Origin: Salinispora oceanensis | Lineage (GTDB): Bacteria > Actinomycetota > Actinomycetes > Mycobacteriales > Micromonosporaceae | Length of the DNA: 64,000 nt | Assembly (NCBI RefSeq): GCF_000383575.1 | Contig: NZ_KB911579.1 | Coordinates: forward strand, 4,859,424-4,923,423 | Direction of reading: 5' to 3' | Shown here: positions 27,093-36,808 of the stretch, one piece after another | How positions within the stretch are numbered: the stretch's first letter is position 1 | Layout of the letters: each line of letters begins with the position of its first letter | Translations under genes and position numbers: made by a program | The notes under the pieces: generated by a model | The model's input: the letters and a program-made list of their open reading frames with translations, nothing else | Database searches by the model: none | What the model was told of the DNA's origin: nothing

Positions 27093-28414
27093 CCGTGCTC
27101 ACCACGGGCGAACAGCGGGCGGGTCTGCTCATCGAGGGCGCGGATGACCTCGTCCAACCGGTCGCCCCGGTACAGCGCGTTCTCCAGGATCCCGGCGGTC
27201 ACGTCCTCGACCTCCGGCCAGGTGGAGATGGTCGGCAACGTCCGGAGAGTGGGAATCGTGTCGAGGAAGACCGTCGCGTTGCGGGGTGGCTGGGCGGAGT
27301 CGAGGAATACCGGGGACTGCGAGACACCGACATGCGACGGCACCGTCCGCCCGGTGGCGGCGATGATCTGCTGCCCCTCGGCGGAGATGGCGAACTCCAG
27401 GAACCGCCACGCCGCGTCCTTACGCTTGGCCCCCCGGGTCATGCAGTACGCGTCCGAGTGCAGCACCCCGACCTGGTCCTGGTAGACCGGCAGTGGAGCG
27501 ACGTCCCACTCGAAGTCGGTGATCGAGCGAAAGGTGGTGGTGGAGCGCCGCGAGGACATCAGCATGGCGAGTCGGCCGTTGGCGAAGCGGGACTCGTCAT
27601 CCTCCGCCTCGACCTCCTCGTCGGTGGGCACCACCCCGTACGCCTGGCGGAGGTCAACCAGGTTCTTCAGCGCCTCCCGGCCGATCGGGGTGTCCAGGGT
27701 GAGCCGCGTCGGTCGGTCCGGGTCGTCGACGATCTCACCGCCGGCGGACCAGGTGAACGGGGCTACCCGGATGATCGACGGCTCGATGCCGAGCCCGTGC
27801 ACGGCCGGGCGGGCGGCGGCCCCCTCGCTCTCGGTGCCCTTGACCACCACCCCACGGTCGTCCCGGGTCATCGCGATGGCGGTCCCGACCATGTCGTTCC
27901 AGGTCCAGCCCGCCTTCGGCTCGGGGACCTGGTATTTGGCGAAGAGGGTGCGGTTGTAGTAGACGGCGAGACTGGAGACGTTCTGCGGCAGGCAGAGCTG
28001 CTTGCCGCCCCAGCTGAAGGCCTCCATCGCCACCGGATAGTAGTCAGCGGGATCCACCTTCTCGGAGGCGGCGATCCGCTCGTCCAAGGGCTCCACCACG
28101 TTCTTCGCGGCGAACTGGCCGTAGAAGCGGTAGTTCATCAGGAACAGGTCCGGTGGGGCTCCCCCGGCGACCGAGGTGGCGAGCCGGGCAAGTAGGTCCT
28201 TGCGGTCGCTGGCCTCGATCAGCTGCACCTCGTTCCCGGGCCGCGCCTGACCGTACGCCTCGATCAGCGTGCGGTACGCGGCCAGTTCCTCCGGGGCACC
28301 GAAGACCAGCAGCCGCACCGGCCCGTCGGCGGCGGCCCCGGACCCGGACCCGCAGCCGGACCCGAGGAGCACAGTCGCGAGCAGCGCCGCCAGCAGCGCC
28401 TTGGGTCTTCTCAT
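27089..28414 (-). CDS. Extracellular sugar-binding lipoprotein of ABC importer
   Basis: 441 aa. The N-terminus (MRRPKALLAALLATVLLGSGC) is a lipoprotein signal with Cys at 21. The mature part follows the family-1 solute-binding plan: VRLLVFGAPEELAAYRTLIEAY near the start, then PPDLFLMNYRFYGQFA, and LCLPQNVSSLAVYYNRTLF in the hinge region. It captures substrate outside the membrane and delivers it to the two permeases. ATGA overlaps on both sides (permease upstream, ATPase downstream) support one transcript. Confidence 0.9.
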   Translation of the reverse strand: MRRPKALLAALLATVLLGSGCGSGSGAAADGPVRLLVFGAPEELAAYRTLIEAYGQARPGNEVQLIEASDRKDLLARLATSVAGGAPPDLFLMNYRFYGQFAAKNVVEPLDERIAASEKVDPADYYPVAMEAFSWGGKQLCLPQNVSSLAVYYNRTLFAKYQVPEPKAGWTWNDMVGTAIAMTRDDRGVVVKGTESEGAAARPAVHGLGIEPSIIRVAPFTWSAGGEIVDDPDRPTRLTLDTPIGREALKNLVDLRQAYGVVPTDEEVEAEDDESRFANGRLAMLMSSRRSTTTFRSITDFEWDVAPLPVYQDQVGVLHSDAYCMTRGAKRKDAAWRFLEFAISAEGQQIIAATGRTVPSHVGVSQSPVFLDSAQPPRNATVFLDTIPTLRTLPTISTWPEVEDVTAGILENALYRGDRLDEVIRALDEQTRPLFARGEHG

Positions 28415-29271
28415 GGCCGGTTCCGTCCTGTCTGGTCATCGTGGTGGAAAAATCGGCGCTGGGCTAACCCGAAGACCAGCACGGCGGGGCCGGTTGCCAG
28501 GACCGCCCCGGCCAGGAACACCGGGAAGTTCGTCGGATCCAGCACCGACAGCGAACGCAGTGCCAAGGGCAGGGTGAACAGGTCGCGGTCGTACACATAG
28601 ATCAGTGGATCGAGGAAGTTCGACCAGGTGAACACGAAGGTTAGGGCGGTGATCGCGGCGGTGACCGGACGCACCATCGGGAGCGCGAACCGCCACCAGA
28701 TGCCCATCGGCGTCATGTCCTCCACCAGACACGCGTCGTAGAGGTCCCGCGGCAACGCCCGGAAGGCCAGGTAGTAGACCAGGACGTAGAGCGGGGAGGT
28801 ACCCAACAGCGCCGGAGCGATCAAGGGCACCAGCGTATCGGTCAGCCCGAGCACGCGGAAGATCGCGAACCGGGGTACCAGCAGTGCGGTGGCCGGCACC
28901 ATCAGGGCTACCAGGGAGGCCACGACGATGAGCGCGGCCCGCCGGGGCGCGAGCCGGGCCAACGCGAAGCCGGCCAGCGCGGCGACCAACACACTCAGCG
29001 GCACGGCGACGACCGCGACCAGCAGCGAGTTCAGCGCGGCCCGCAGCACCCCGCCGACCGCCAGGGCCTGTCGGTAGCCGGCGGTGGAGACGGGATCGGG
29101 GATCACCTGCGGGGTGGGGGACGGTGGCAGGCCGGGCTCGGTGAGCGAGCCCGAAACCAGTAGCAGGAGCGGCGGGACGAAGACGAGCAGGACGAAGAGC
29201 GAGCCCAGGGCGCGCCAGATCCGACCGATCCTCCCGGACAGCGGTGGGGGGCCGCTGGCGCGGCCCCCCAC
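28411..29271 (-). CDS. Sugar ABC transporter permease (MalG/UgpE-like)
   Basis: 286 aa with six hydrophobic segments. The EAA loop reads PRDLYDACLVEDMTPMGIWWRFALPMVRP. The N-terminus is Pro/Gly-rich. First gene of the importer operon, 25 bp after the stop of the large secreted propeller gene on the same strand, so co-transcription with that gene is possible; this would link a surface protein to uptake of the product. Confidence 0.88.
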   Translation of the reverse strand: MGGRASGPPPLSGRIGRIWRALGSLFVLLVFVPPLLLLVSGSLTEPGLPPSPTPQVIPDPVSTAGYRQALAVGGVLRAALNSLLVAVVAVPLSVLVAALAGFALARLAPRRAALIVVASLVALMVPATALLVPRFAIFRVLGLTDTLVPLIAPALLGTSPLYVLVYYLAFRALPRDLYDACLVEDMTPMGIWWRFALPMVRPVTAAITALTFVFTWSNFLDPLIYVYDRDLFTLPLALRSLSVLDPTNFPVFLAGAVLATGPAVLVFGLAQRRFFHHDDQTGRNRP

Positions 29272-29296
29272 CCGGTTGGTGGTGTGAATGATCGAC

Positions 29297-32092
29297 CTAC
29301 TTCAGGTTGAGCCGCCAGGCGCCGAGGCCGTGTGAGGCCGCGTAGAGGACCCGCTCGCCCGGCACGATGGTCAGCCCGGCGACCTCCACATTCGGCATGG
29401 CGCCGCCGGCCTTGGTCCAGCTGGTCCGCCCCTCGACCAGCCGCAACACACCGAAGTCGGTCGAGGCGTACAGGTCACCGGTGACATCGTCCCGGACCAG
29501 GTCGGTGATCGGCTGGTCACCGAAGTCGTACGAGCGGTCGGTCCAGGTCGCCGTCGTGCCGGCGGTCGTCACCTCGAAGGCGTGCCCGAGCGTCTCCGGC
29601 GTGTTCGAGTTGAAGCCGCTGTAGGAGACCCACGCCCGGTTCGGGTCATCCGGGTCGATGTGGACACTGGTGACGAAGCGGTTCGGAGTCTCCGAGTCGT
29701 CGATCCGGGTCCAGGTCACCTCGGCGGCCGACTCGGCGTCAACGTTGTGGCTGACGAAGACTCGGCCCGTGCTGGTGGCCGCGTAGGCGGTGGCGGAGTC
29801 GGTGTCGACCCGCTGAACCACCGAGACCGCGCCGCCGGCCCGGTCCCCCCACGCCCCGTCGGTGAGCGGCGTGGAGCCCAGCTCCTCCCAGTCCCCGCAC
29901 TGTTCCTCGAAGGTGCCGGTCCAGGTGTTGCAGATCCGGTTGGCCTCCTCGATGCTGCGGTCGCCCAGACCGAAGGTCTTCGTCCGGTACACCGAGCGAC
30001 CGGTGCCGGCGAACATCGTGCCGCTGACCACCGGGTCGCTGATCACCGGGGCGTAGAAGAGGGTGCCCGGCTGGCCGTAGATCGGATCCGCGGTCCAGAT
30101 CCACTCTGCGATGTCACCACCGGCGAAGTTCACCTCCGGTGACGCGTCGAAGAAGGTGTGGAAGCGGAACTCGGGCTTGCCGACGTCGAAGCCGGAGGCG
30201 CCGCCGTCACCGATCATCGTGTTCGACCAGCGCCGCCGCTCGCCGTTGTTCTCCCAGGTCCCGTTGTCCTGGGTGCCGCCCTGCAGCAGGTTCACGTCGT
30301 GCGGGCTGACCGACAGGCTGATGAACTGCAGCGTGTTCATGCCCTTGTTGACGCTCTCCAGCTTGCTCGGAATCCGGGAGAGCATCTGCTTGCAGCGATC
30401 CTGCTGGGCCGCCGTGGTCAGGTTGCGGTCCGGGTTGTCACACCAGGCGGACCGATCGACGAAGTCACCGCTGGAGCGCATGATCCCGCCGTCGTTGGCC
30501 TCGAAGAACTGGTACGGGTCCCGCGGGTTGGTCACGATCGCGTGCTGGTCCGGGTGCAGACCGTTCGGGTGCAGCTCGTCGGTGCCGTCGAAGGTCATGT
30601 CGGTGCCGCTGACCCCGGCGTCGGTGGAGAGGACGACCGCCCGCTTGTGCGCGACCGTCTCACCGTAGACGTAGGAGCCACCGGTGTAGACGATGTCTGG
30701 ATGCCCGGCCGGGGTGTGCACGAACATGTCGTACCAGCACTGGCCGGTGCACTGGTTGTAGGTGGCGTACCCGGGGTCTGCCGGGTTCGAGCTGCTCAGG
30801 TCGGTGAACGTGGGGGTTCCGCCGGCCACGTCGTCGCTGCGCAGCAACCGCGAGTACGGGTTGCCGAAGTTACCCTCGTAGACGTACATCCGGGTCTTGC
30901 CGTCCGGCAGGGCGGTGACGTCGATGGCGGCCCGGGTCTGGAACAGGTCCGGGTTGAGCGAAGGCTTGATCTGCGTCCAGCTGGCTCCGGCGTCCGGGGA
31001 GCGCCAGACACCGCGGGCGTACGACGAGGCGTACACGATGTCGGAGTTCTTGGGGTCGAGCTTGACGTAGCGGACGCCGCGCGGCGAGCAGACCGAGTTG
31101 TTACCGAACTCCTCGGCGTCGCCGGTGCAGTCGGTGGCGGCGGCCGAACCGTTGTGGATGAAGTTCCAGTTCTCGCCACCGTCGGTGGTCTTGTAGAGAC
31201 CCCACTTCTCGGCGTCGGGCACCGGTCGGGTCACGCCCGTGCAGCAGGCGCTGGACATGCCGCGCAGCGCGGTGGTGGTGGCGACGTAGATGGTCTTGGG
31301 GTCGTCCGGCTCGATGGTGATCTCGGCGATGCCCTTGCCGGCGAGCACCTCCTTGCCGAGCGGGCCCTGCCAGGTCAGACCGCCGTTGGTGGACCGGTAG
31401 AGACCGACACCGGCGACGCATCCGGAGCCGCAGATGTTGGCCTCACCGGTACCGACGTAGATGGTGAGCCCGTGCCGGTCGTTGCGGTCGATCTTGACCG
31501 AGCCGGCCGCGTTGATGCCCAGCGGCCCGCCCAGGTAGAACCACTTCGGCTCGGCGGCGAGGATGTTGAGAGTGCCCCAGACGCCACCACCGGAGGGCGT
31601 GGCGTACGCCCGGCAGAGCCACCGGTTGCAGTCGGGGCTGATGTCGAGGGAGGTCACCCGGCCACCGGCGACGTACTCGTTGGGCACGTAGTTGAAGGCG
31701 TTGCGATACTCGGTGAACGGGTAGACCGCCTCACTCGGCCCGACATTGCTCCACCACTGGCCGCCCCGGTACCGACGCTCCGCCGCCGAGAACGCCGCCT
31801 TCGAGCGGTCGACCTCGGCGAGGCTCACCTCGTTGGCCGGGTAGGCCCGCTTGAGGAACTCCTGCTGCGCGGCACCGCCCGGACCGTCCAGCGACATGCC
31901 GTCGTTGCCCGGTATCGACCGACGCATCTGCTCCAAGTGGGCCCCGAGGGCGTTCGGTAGCTCGCCGTCCCCGGTCGCCGCGGTGGCGGCCGGCACTTCA
32001 GTGCCGGCGAGGTGGATTCCGGCAACACCCGTCGTCGCGGCGAGGGCGACGATCGCTAGTCCTGCGAGTAGCTGGCGACGTCTGCGCTTCAA
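29297..32092 (-). CDS. Secreted Asp-box/sialidase-like beta-propeller protein
   Basis: 931 aa from TTG at 32092, chosen because GGGAGGA sits about 6 bp upstream; a longer ATG frame (32143) would add residues before the signal. The signal is KRRRRQLLAGLAIVALAATTG. The mature protein carries repeated Asp-box turns of BNR/sortilin-type propellers (YRSTNGGLTWQGP, YKTTDGGENWNF, WRSPDAGASWTQ) and Cys pairs. Such proteins include sialidases, xyloglucanases and proteins with no activity. No catalytic set could be assigned. It lies upstream of the sugar importer operon on the same strand, which supports a carbohydrate role. Confidence 0.75.
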   Translation of the reverse strand: MKRRRRQLLAGLAIVALAATTGVAGIHLAGTEVPAATAATGDGELPNALGAHLEQMRRSIPGNDGMSLDGPGGAAQQEFLKRAYPANEVSLAEVDRSKAAFSAAERRYRGGQWWSNVGPSEAVYPFTEYRNAFNYVPNEYVAGGRVTSLDISPDCNRWLCRAYATPSGGGVWGTLNILAAEPKWFYLGGPLGINAAGSVKIDRNDRHGLTIYVGTGEANICGSGCVAGVGLYRSTNGGLTWQGPLGKEVLAGKGIAEITIEPDDPKTIYVATTTALRGMSSACCTGVTRPVPDAEKWGLYKTTDGGENWNFIHNGSAAATDCTGDAEEFGNNSVCSPRGVRYVKLDPKNSDIVYASSYARGVWRSPDAGASWTQIKPSLNPDLFQTRAAIDVTALPDGKTRMYVYEGNFGNPYSRLLRSDDVAGGTPTFTDLSSSNPADPGYATYNQCTGQCWYDMFVHTPAGHPDIVYTGGSYVYGETVAHKRAVVLSTDAGVSGTDMTFDGTDELHPNGLHPDQHAIVTNPRDPYQFFEANDGGIMRSSGDFVDRSAWCDNPDRNLTTAAQQDRCKQMLSRIPSKLESVNKGMNTLQFISLSVSPHDVNLLQGGTQDNGTWENNGERRRWSNTMIGDGGASGFDVGKPEFRFHTFFDASPEVNFAGGDIAEWIWTADPIYGQPGTLFYAPVISDPVVSGTMFAGTGRSVYRTKTFGLGDRSIEEANRICNTWTGTFEEQCGDWEELGSTPLTDGAWGDRAGGAVSVVQRVDTDSATAYAATSTGRVFVSHNVDAESAAEVTWTRIDDSETPNRFVTSVHIDPDDPNRAWVSYSGFNSNTPETLGHAFEVTTAGTTATWTDRSYDFGDQPITDLVRDDVTGDLYASTDFGVLRLVEGRTSWTKAGGAMPNVEVAGLTIVPGERVLYAASHGLGAWRLNLK

Positions 32093-32213
32093 AGGTTCCT
32101 CCCGAAGAAGGCCTCGCCGCAGCGCGGCCTCCGGGATTGGCAACCGTCACTGGCAGCGGTCCATCCAGGAGGATGTCAGAGGAGGCCGGCAGCGCACAAT
32201 CCCCTGCCGCAAC

Positions 32214-32984
32214 TCAGTCGATGATTCTGGGCGAACCCTGCTCCCAGCGGAAGGTGCGAACCGCCAGCCACCCTGCTACGGCCGCGGTGCCGAGCACCAC
32301 CAGGATCGAGAGCCACACCGGGTGCTGGGGTGAGCCGTCCGGCATCTGGGTGAGCATGAGGTCCGCGAAGAAGGTACTCGGGAGCAGGCCCAGGGTGGTG
32401 CGGACGGCGTCCGGCACGAGTTCCATGGGGAAGGCGAGGCCGCTGAGGAAGAGGGCGGAGAGCTGGACCAGCGTGCCCACATTGGTGGCGGCGTCCGGCG
32501 AGGAAAGGCGGCCGCCGATGAGGTATCCGACGGCGCCGAACATGGCCAGGCCCAGGAGGGCGATGCCGAACAGGGCGGGCAGCCGGGCCGGTGCCACCTT
32601 ACCCAGGCCGGCGGCGACCGCGAGCAGGGCGATCATCTGGACGGTCACCATGAGGACCCGCGGGAACATGTGGGTGCGGATGAGGCGGGCCCGACCCACG
32701 GGGGTGGTGCCCAGGAGGCGCAGAGTCCCGTTGGTCCGCAGGGTGGCCAGCGGGCCAGCCGTGACGGTGAGCGCGGAGCTGGTGACGGCCAGGAAGATGG
32801 CCATCGGGATGACCAGCTGGATGAAGTCCGGAGCACCGCTCTCCTGTGGGACGACCGCGCCGATGCCGAGAAAGATGGCCAGCATTCCGAAGGGAAAGAA
32901 GAGCGCGAAATAGAAATACCGGGGCTCACGGAGGAGTTCGCGGGCATGGAGCATGGCCAGTTCGCGGGTGGCAGTGGTGATCAT
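32214..32984 (-). CDS. ABC-2 type exporter permease
   Basis: 256 aa with six membrane segments in the usual ABC-2 order: FYFALFFPFGMLAIFLG, LVIPMAIFLAVTSSALTV, the central helices MIALLAVAAGLG and IALLGLAMFGAVGYLIGG, the conserved block LSALFLSGLAFPMELVP, and a final helix before VRTFRWEQGS. The ATGA overlap with the ATPase gene shows an operon. It would form the homodimeric membrane part of an exporter. Substrate unknown; the close FxP-EL block is typical of drug and natural-product exporters of the DrrB type. Confidence 0.88.
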   Translation of the reverse strand: MITTATRELAMLHARELLREPRYFYFALFFPFGMLAIFLGIGAVVPQESGAPDFIQLVIPMAIFLAVTSSALTVTAGPLATLRTNGTLRLLGTTPVGRARLIRTHMFPRVLMVTVQMIALLAVAAGLGKVAPARLPALFGIALLGLAMFGAVGYLIGGRLSSPDAATNVGTLVQLSALFLSGLAFPMELVPDAVRTTLGLLPSTFFADLMLTQMPDGSPQHPVWLSILVVLGTAAVAGWLAVRTFRWEQGSPRIID

Positions 32985-34012
32985 GCCGTGGCCCCTTCCG
33001 AATCGCTGTCTACCGGTGCGGCTTCGGCGGCGCTCTGGAACGGCACGCCCGTGAGGTGGCGGAAAACCGCCGCCAAGCCCGCCTCCCTGAGCTGGATCCG
33101 GGTGGCCGCGAGGGGGCCGACGAGCCGCCTGAGGACAAGGTCGGAGTCGCGGGTGTGAACGGTGACGCGGGTGCCGTCAGCGGTGTCGTGGGACTCCACG
33201 CGGGTAACGCCCTCGGCGGCGCGCAGGGCGGTGAGGTCGGTGCCGATGGCGACGGTGAAGCGGACCTCGCGTTCGGGTGCGTGGTGGGCGATGAGCTCCC
33301 GGGGCGCTCCGCAGGCGGTGACCTTGCCCTGGTGGAGGACGGCCACCCGGTCGCAGAGAGTCTCGGCCTCCGCCATGGAGTGGGTCGAGAGCAGAACCGT
33401 GCCGCCGCCGTCGCGGTGTCCGCGGATGGCGGACCAGAGTTCCTGGCGGGCATTGGGATCCAGGCCGGTGGAAGGCTCGTCGAGAATCAGGACCTGGGGG
33501 TGGGAGATGAGGGCGGTGCCGACGAGCAGGCGTTGGCGCTGTCCGGCGGAGAGCTTAGCCACGCGGACATCGCGGGAGTCGGTGAGGCCGATGCGCCCGA
33601 TGATGACCTCGGGGGTTTCGGGCGCCGGGTAGAAGGAGGCCCACACCCGTAGGAGCTCGGCGACGGTCTGCTGCGGGAAGAGCGCTGCCTGCTGGGGCTG
33701 GATGGCGACCTGGCGGCGCACTTCCTCGCGCTTGACCGCGGGGTCAAGTCCCAGAATAAGCACGGTCCCGGAGGTGGGGCGGCGCAGGCCGGCCAGCAGC
33801 TCTATCGTCGTGGTTTTTCCGGCTCCGTTGGGGCCGAGGAGGCCGAAGATCTCACCGGGGCGGACCGCCAGATCGATCCCGTCTGTCGCGGCCTTCACCA
33901 TGCCGTGGGGGCCGGGGTAGTGCTTGGTGACGGCGATGAGCCGGATCGCCGCGTCCCATGGCGGGTCCTCCTCGGGAATGGGTGCGGTGGTGTCGGTGTC
34001 CAGTTCGGGCAT
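32981..34012 (-). CDS. ABC exporter ATP-binding protein (DrrA/CcmA-like)
   Basis: 343 aa from ATG at 34012 with GAGAGG upstream; the frame is open further but not conserved. Walker A LLGPNGAGKTTTIELL, signature LSAGQRQRL, Walker B VLILDEPSTGLD and His switch LLSTHSMAEAE are intact. The C-terminal 90 residues form the regulatory domain seen in drug-resistance ATPases. It pairs with the permease that follows with a 4-bp overlap. No regulator adjoins. Confidence 0.9.
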   Translation of the reverse strand: MPELDTDTTAPIPEEDPPWDAAIRLIAVTKHYPGPHGMVKAATDGIDLAVRPGEIFGLLGPNGAGKTTTIELLAGLRRPTSGTVLILGLDPAVKREEVRRQVAIQPQQAALFPQQTVAELLRVWASFYPAPETPEVIIGRIGLTDSRDVRVAKLSAGQRQRLLVGTALISHPQVLILDEPSTGLDPNARQELWSAIRGHRDGGGTVLLSTHSMAEAETLCDRVAVLHQGKVTACGAPRELIAHHAPEREVRFTVAIGTDLTALRAAEGVTRVESHDTADGTRVTVHTRDSDLVLRRLVGPLAATRIQLREAGLAAVFRHLTGVPFQSAAEAAPVDSDSEGATA

Positions 34013-34220
34013 TTTCGAGTCAGCCTCTCGTGGGTACTGCTGAGGACCCGCCGAGTTCCACATGGTTCCGTGCCATGACAATCACCCTCCAACCCCTGCC
34101 TCGACCCGATCAATAATTGCGGGCGAGGTCAATATCGCAACGCCCCATAGCGGCACACCTCCGATGCCGTGGCAAAATCGGAGTTTCGCGTCGAGCGCCA
34201 CGGCAGGAGGATCGGTCAGC

Positions 34221-35090
34221 ATGACAGCGGTCGGTCCGGAGGAGCTGCGCGCCGACTGCTCCCGCTGCGTAGGGATCTGCTGCGTGGCGCCCGCCTTCGC
34301 CACCTCGGCCGACTTCGCGATCGACAAGCGGGCCGGGCATCCCTGCCCGAACCTGCGCTCAGACCTGCGCTGCGGAATCCACACCGAGCTGCGCAGCCGC
34401 GGCTTCCCCGGCTGTACCGTCTTCGACTGCTTCGGCGCCGGTCAGCGGGTGACCCAGGTGACCTTCGGGGGGCGGGACTGGCGGGACGACCAGCCCACCG
34501 CCCAGGCGATGTTCGACACCTTCACCGTGGTGAGGCCGCTCCACGAACTGCTCTGGCATCTGACCGAGGCACTGACGATGGAGCTGCCCGCACCACTGCG
34601 GGCCACGCTGGCCGAGGCGCTCGCCACCACCGACCGGCTGGCCGGCGGCGACCCGGAGTCGCTGCGGTCGCTGGCCGTTGACACGCACCGGAGCGGAGTC
34701 GTTCCGCTGCTGGCCCAGGCCGCTGACCATGCCCGGGCCCAGGGCGGCCGGCCCGGCGTCGACCGACGCGGTGCCGCCCTGCTCGGTGCCGACCTGCGCC
34801 GAGTCGACCTGCGTCGGGCAAGTCTGCGCGGCGCCCAGCTGGTCGGTGCCGACCTGCGCGGGGTTGACCTGACCGGCGCGGACCTCACCGGCACGGACCT
34901 ACGGGGGGCCGACGTGCGTGGCGCGGACCTGACGGGCGCTCTCTTCCTGCACCAGTCACAGCTGGATGCGGCCCGAGGCGACCGGGCCACCCGTCTTCCA
35001 CCGCGGCGCGGCCGACCCGCGCACTGGGCAGCCCCGCCGCGCGCCCGGGGCGGCTCCCCGCGTTTCTCCGGGCGGCGTCCGGGTAGGTGA
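34221..35090 (+). CDS. Pentapeptide-repeat protein with N-terminal Cys-rich domain
   Basis: 289 aa from ATG with AGGAGG upstream. The first 80 residues hold eight or so Cys in pairs (CSRCVGICC, CPNL, CGIH, GCTVFDCF), which looks like a metal-binding or YkgJ-like zinc/iron-cluster region. Residues about 180-250 are pentapeptide repeats (LLGADLRRVDLRRASLRGAQ, VDLTGADLTGTDLRGAD). The last 40 are basic and disordered. The combination is recurrent in actinobacteria, but its function is unknown. Transcribed divergently from the ABC exporter operon. Confidence 0.8.
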   Translation: MTAVGPEELRADCSRCVGICCVAPAFATSADFAIDKRAGHPCPNLRSDLRCGIHTELRSRGFPGCTVFDCFGAGQRVTQVTFGGRDWRDDQPTAQAMFDTFTVVRPLHELLWHLTEALTMELPAPLRATLAEALATTDRLAGGDPESLRSLAVDTHRSGVVPLLAQAADHARAQGGRPGVDRRGAALLGADLRRVDLRRASLRGAQLVGADLRGVDLTGADLTGTDLRGADVRGADLTGALFLHQSQLDAARGDRATRLPPRRGRPAHWAAPPRARGGSPRFSGRRPGR

Positions 35091-35170
35091 GCCCGGGTAA
35101 GCCGACTTCGGTCACCGCGGCAGGTGCGGGGGCCGGGCGGTCACCGCGAGCCGACGGGCGGGAGTGCGCC

Positions 35171-35398
35171 ATGACCGAGCAACACCGCTTCGACCTGGCC
35201 GACACGGACGAACCGGACGGCGCCACGGCGATGGAGGCGTCGCTTCGGCCGCCGGGCGAGTCGCTGCCGCAGACCGACGACGTCGGTGACGACTTCGCGG
35301 ACCTACCCGCCGAAGACCGGCGATCGGCGCGGGAGATCAGTCGGGCCGGTTACGACGTTGCGGACGTGTCCGGGGCCGTCGACCCGAACCGGGAGTGA
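35171..35398 (+). CDS. Small acidic hypothetical protein
   Basis: 75 aa, starting at ATG with GGGCGGGAG upstream. Very acidic (DLADTDEPDG, DDVGDDFADLPAEDR), with no hydrophobic segment and probably disordered. Unknown function. It follows the pentapeptide gene by 80 bp on the same strand, so it may be its operon partner. Confidence 0.55.
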   Translation: MTEQHRFDLADTDEPDGATAMEASLRPPGESLPQTDDVGDDFADLPAEDRRSAREISRAGYDVADVSGAVDPNRE

Positions 35399-35427
35399 AC
35401 CGCGGCACGTGCGTCCAGCGGCGTCGG

Positions 35428-36669
35428 TCACCCGCCCGGCTGGGAGCGCCGCGTCGCGCCGGTGACCGGCGGCGGGATCTGCCCGGCGGCGGGACGCCGC
35501 CACGGCCGGAGCCGGTCCCGCAGCCGGGCGGCGGCGTCACCGGCGGTGGCGGTGAGCATCGGTGCCAGCGGGGTGGTGCCCATCAGCGCGACCTCCTCGG
35601 CCGGGCTGGTGGTCCCGTCCAGGAAACGCAGCACCCGCTCGGCCGGGTTGCGGTCGAAGAGCCGGTCGAAGAAGTCGGGGCCGGCCAGCGGGCCACGGTC
35701 CAACGCGCGCAGCGCGACCGCGTCCAGCCACCGGTGCCGGCGGGGGTACGCGGGTGCCGGCACCGGCGCCCGCCCCTCGGCGAGGGCATCGGCGATCTGC
35801 CCCGCCTGCCGGTGCATGGCGGCGAAGGTGAAGCCGGTGGAGGGTCGGGTGGCGCCACCCCCGGTGCCGAGGCGGACCACCCGGGGCGAGGGCCGCGGGT
35901 GGAACGGACCGTCGGTCATCGGGATCACCCCGTTCTCCACCTCCCGCACTCGTAGCCGGGCCGGGTCCAGCCCGAGCCGGTCCCGGTACCCGGCCAACGC
36001 CGCGTCGTAGCCGGCGTCGGTGAGCAGGCCGGGGGTGAACTCGGTGTACTCGACCAACGCGTACCGGTCGTTGACCGGCAGCACGTACCCGAACGAGACC
36101 CCCCGGATCGGCTGCGGGGTGCGGAAGTCCATCAGCACCGCCCGACCCGGGTCGAAGAGCGGCCGGTCAGCCTCGAGCCACCAGCCACGGAAGTGCTGCA
36201 ACCAGTTGGTACGCCCGGCCCGCCGGGGTGGGCGCGGCCGGGAGTCGAGGACCCAGGATGCCCGTAGCGTCGATCCGCCGGCGTGGACGGCGACCCGGTC
36301 GCCGTCGTCCTCGACCGCCTCGGCCGGGGCGCCGACGCGGACCGCGCCGAGCCGCCGCTCGGCGCGGGCGGCCCGCTCGTAGACGGGGGCCGAGCGAAGC
36401 ATCGCGTACCGCAGTGGGGCGAGGTCGAGCACGCGGTGCCGCTCGGGGGTCGTCACCTCCACCTGGGACCAGCTCGCCGTCAGCAGCGGGTCGAGCCCGT
36501 CGTCGGGTCGGCCCCAGAAGGCCCAGGTCCGGTCCGCCCCGTGCCGGTGCACCGGATCGATCACCGCCACCCGGAGGCCACGCACACGCCGTTGGTCCAG
36601 GGCGGCGAGCACGAGGGAGCCCGCGCCGCCCCCTCCGACCAGGGCGAGGTCAACGTCGACGGTGGGCAC
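35428..36669 (-). CDS. Lycopene cyclase (CrtY/CrtL type)
   Basis: 413 aa from GTG at 36669; the frame stays open to 36759 without a good start. VDVDLALVGGGGAGSLVLA near the N-terminus is the dinucleotide-binding motif, followed by ADRTWAFWG, ASWVLDSRP and QHFRGWWLE, then PVNDRYALVEYTEFTP, VIPMTDGPF and RLGTGGGATRPSTGFTF, all characteristic of flavin-dependent lycopene beta-cyclase. It would convert lycopene to gamma- or beta-carotene. No crtE, crtB or crtI gene is present in the window, so the pathway must be elsewhere. Confidence 0.88.
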   Translation of the reverse strand: MPTVDVDLALVGGGGAGSLVLAALDQRRVRGLRVAVIDPVHRHGADRTWAFWGRPDDGLDPLLTASWSQVEVTTPERHRVLDLAPLRYAMLRSAPVYERAARAERRLGAVRVGAPAEAVEDDGDRVAVHAGGSTLRASWVLDSRPRPPRRAGRTNWLQHFRGWWLEADRPLFDPGRAVLMDFRTPQPIRGVSFGYVLPVNDRYALVEYTEFTPGLLTDAGYDAALAGYRDRLGLDPARLRVREVENGVIPMTDGPFHPRPSPRVVRLGTGGGATRPSTGFTFAAMHRQAGQIADALAEGRAPVPAPAYPRRHRWLDAVALRALDRGPLAGPDFFDRLFDRNPAERVLRFLDGTTSPAEEVALMGTTPLAPMLTATAGDAAARLRDRLRPWRRPAAGQIPPPVTGATRRSQPGG

Positions 36670-36775
36670 CCGTACACGCTGCCACACCCACGGTCGGGTT
36701 CGCCGGCCGGACCGGCGGCAACCACCGGCGTCGCCGGGCCAGTCGAGCGATGCTCGCATCCCCGCCGATCACTGC

Positions 36776-36781
36776 TATCCT
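36776..36781 (+). promoter_or_regulatory. Candidate -10 element of the MFS attenuator transcript
   Basis: TATCCT, about 28 bp before the start codon of the 18-codon leader ORF. No convincing -35 hexamer stands 17 bp upstream, so the assignment is weak. Confidence 0.3.
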
Positions 36782-36808
36782 GCCCGCAATCCACAGTTAG
36801 GAGTTGGC

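Noticed and set aside
30158..31960. 600-codon plus-strand frame opposite the Asp-box protein
   Set aside because: Low-complexity Gly/Val/Asp composition and no domain; the opposite strand has signal peptide and Asp-box repeats.
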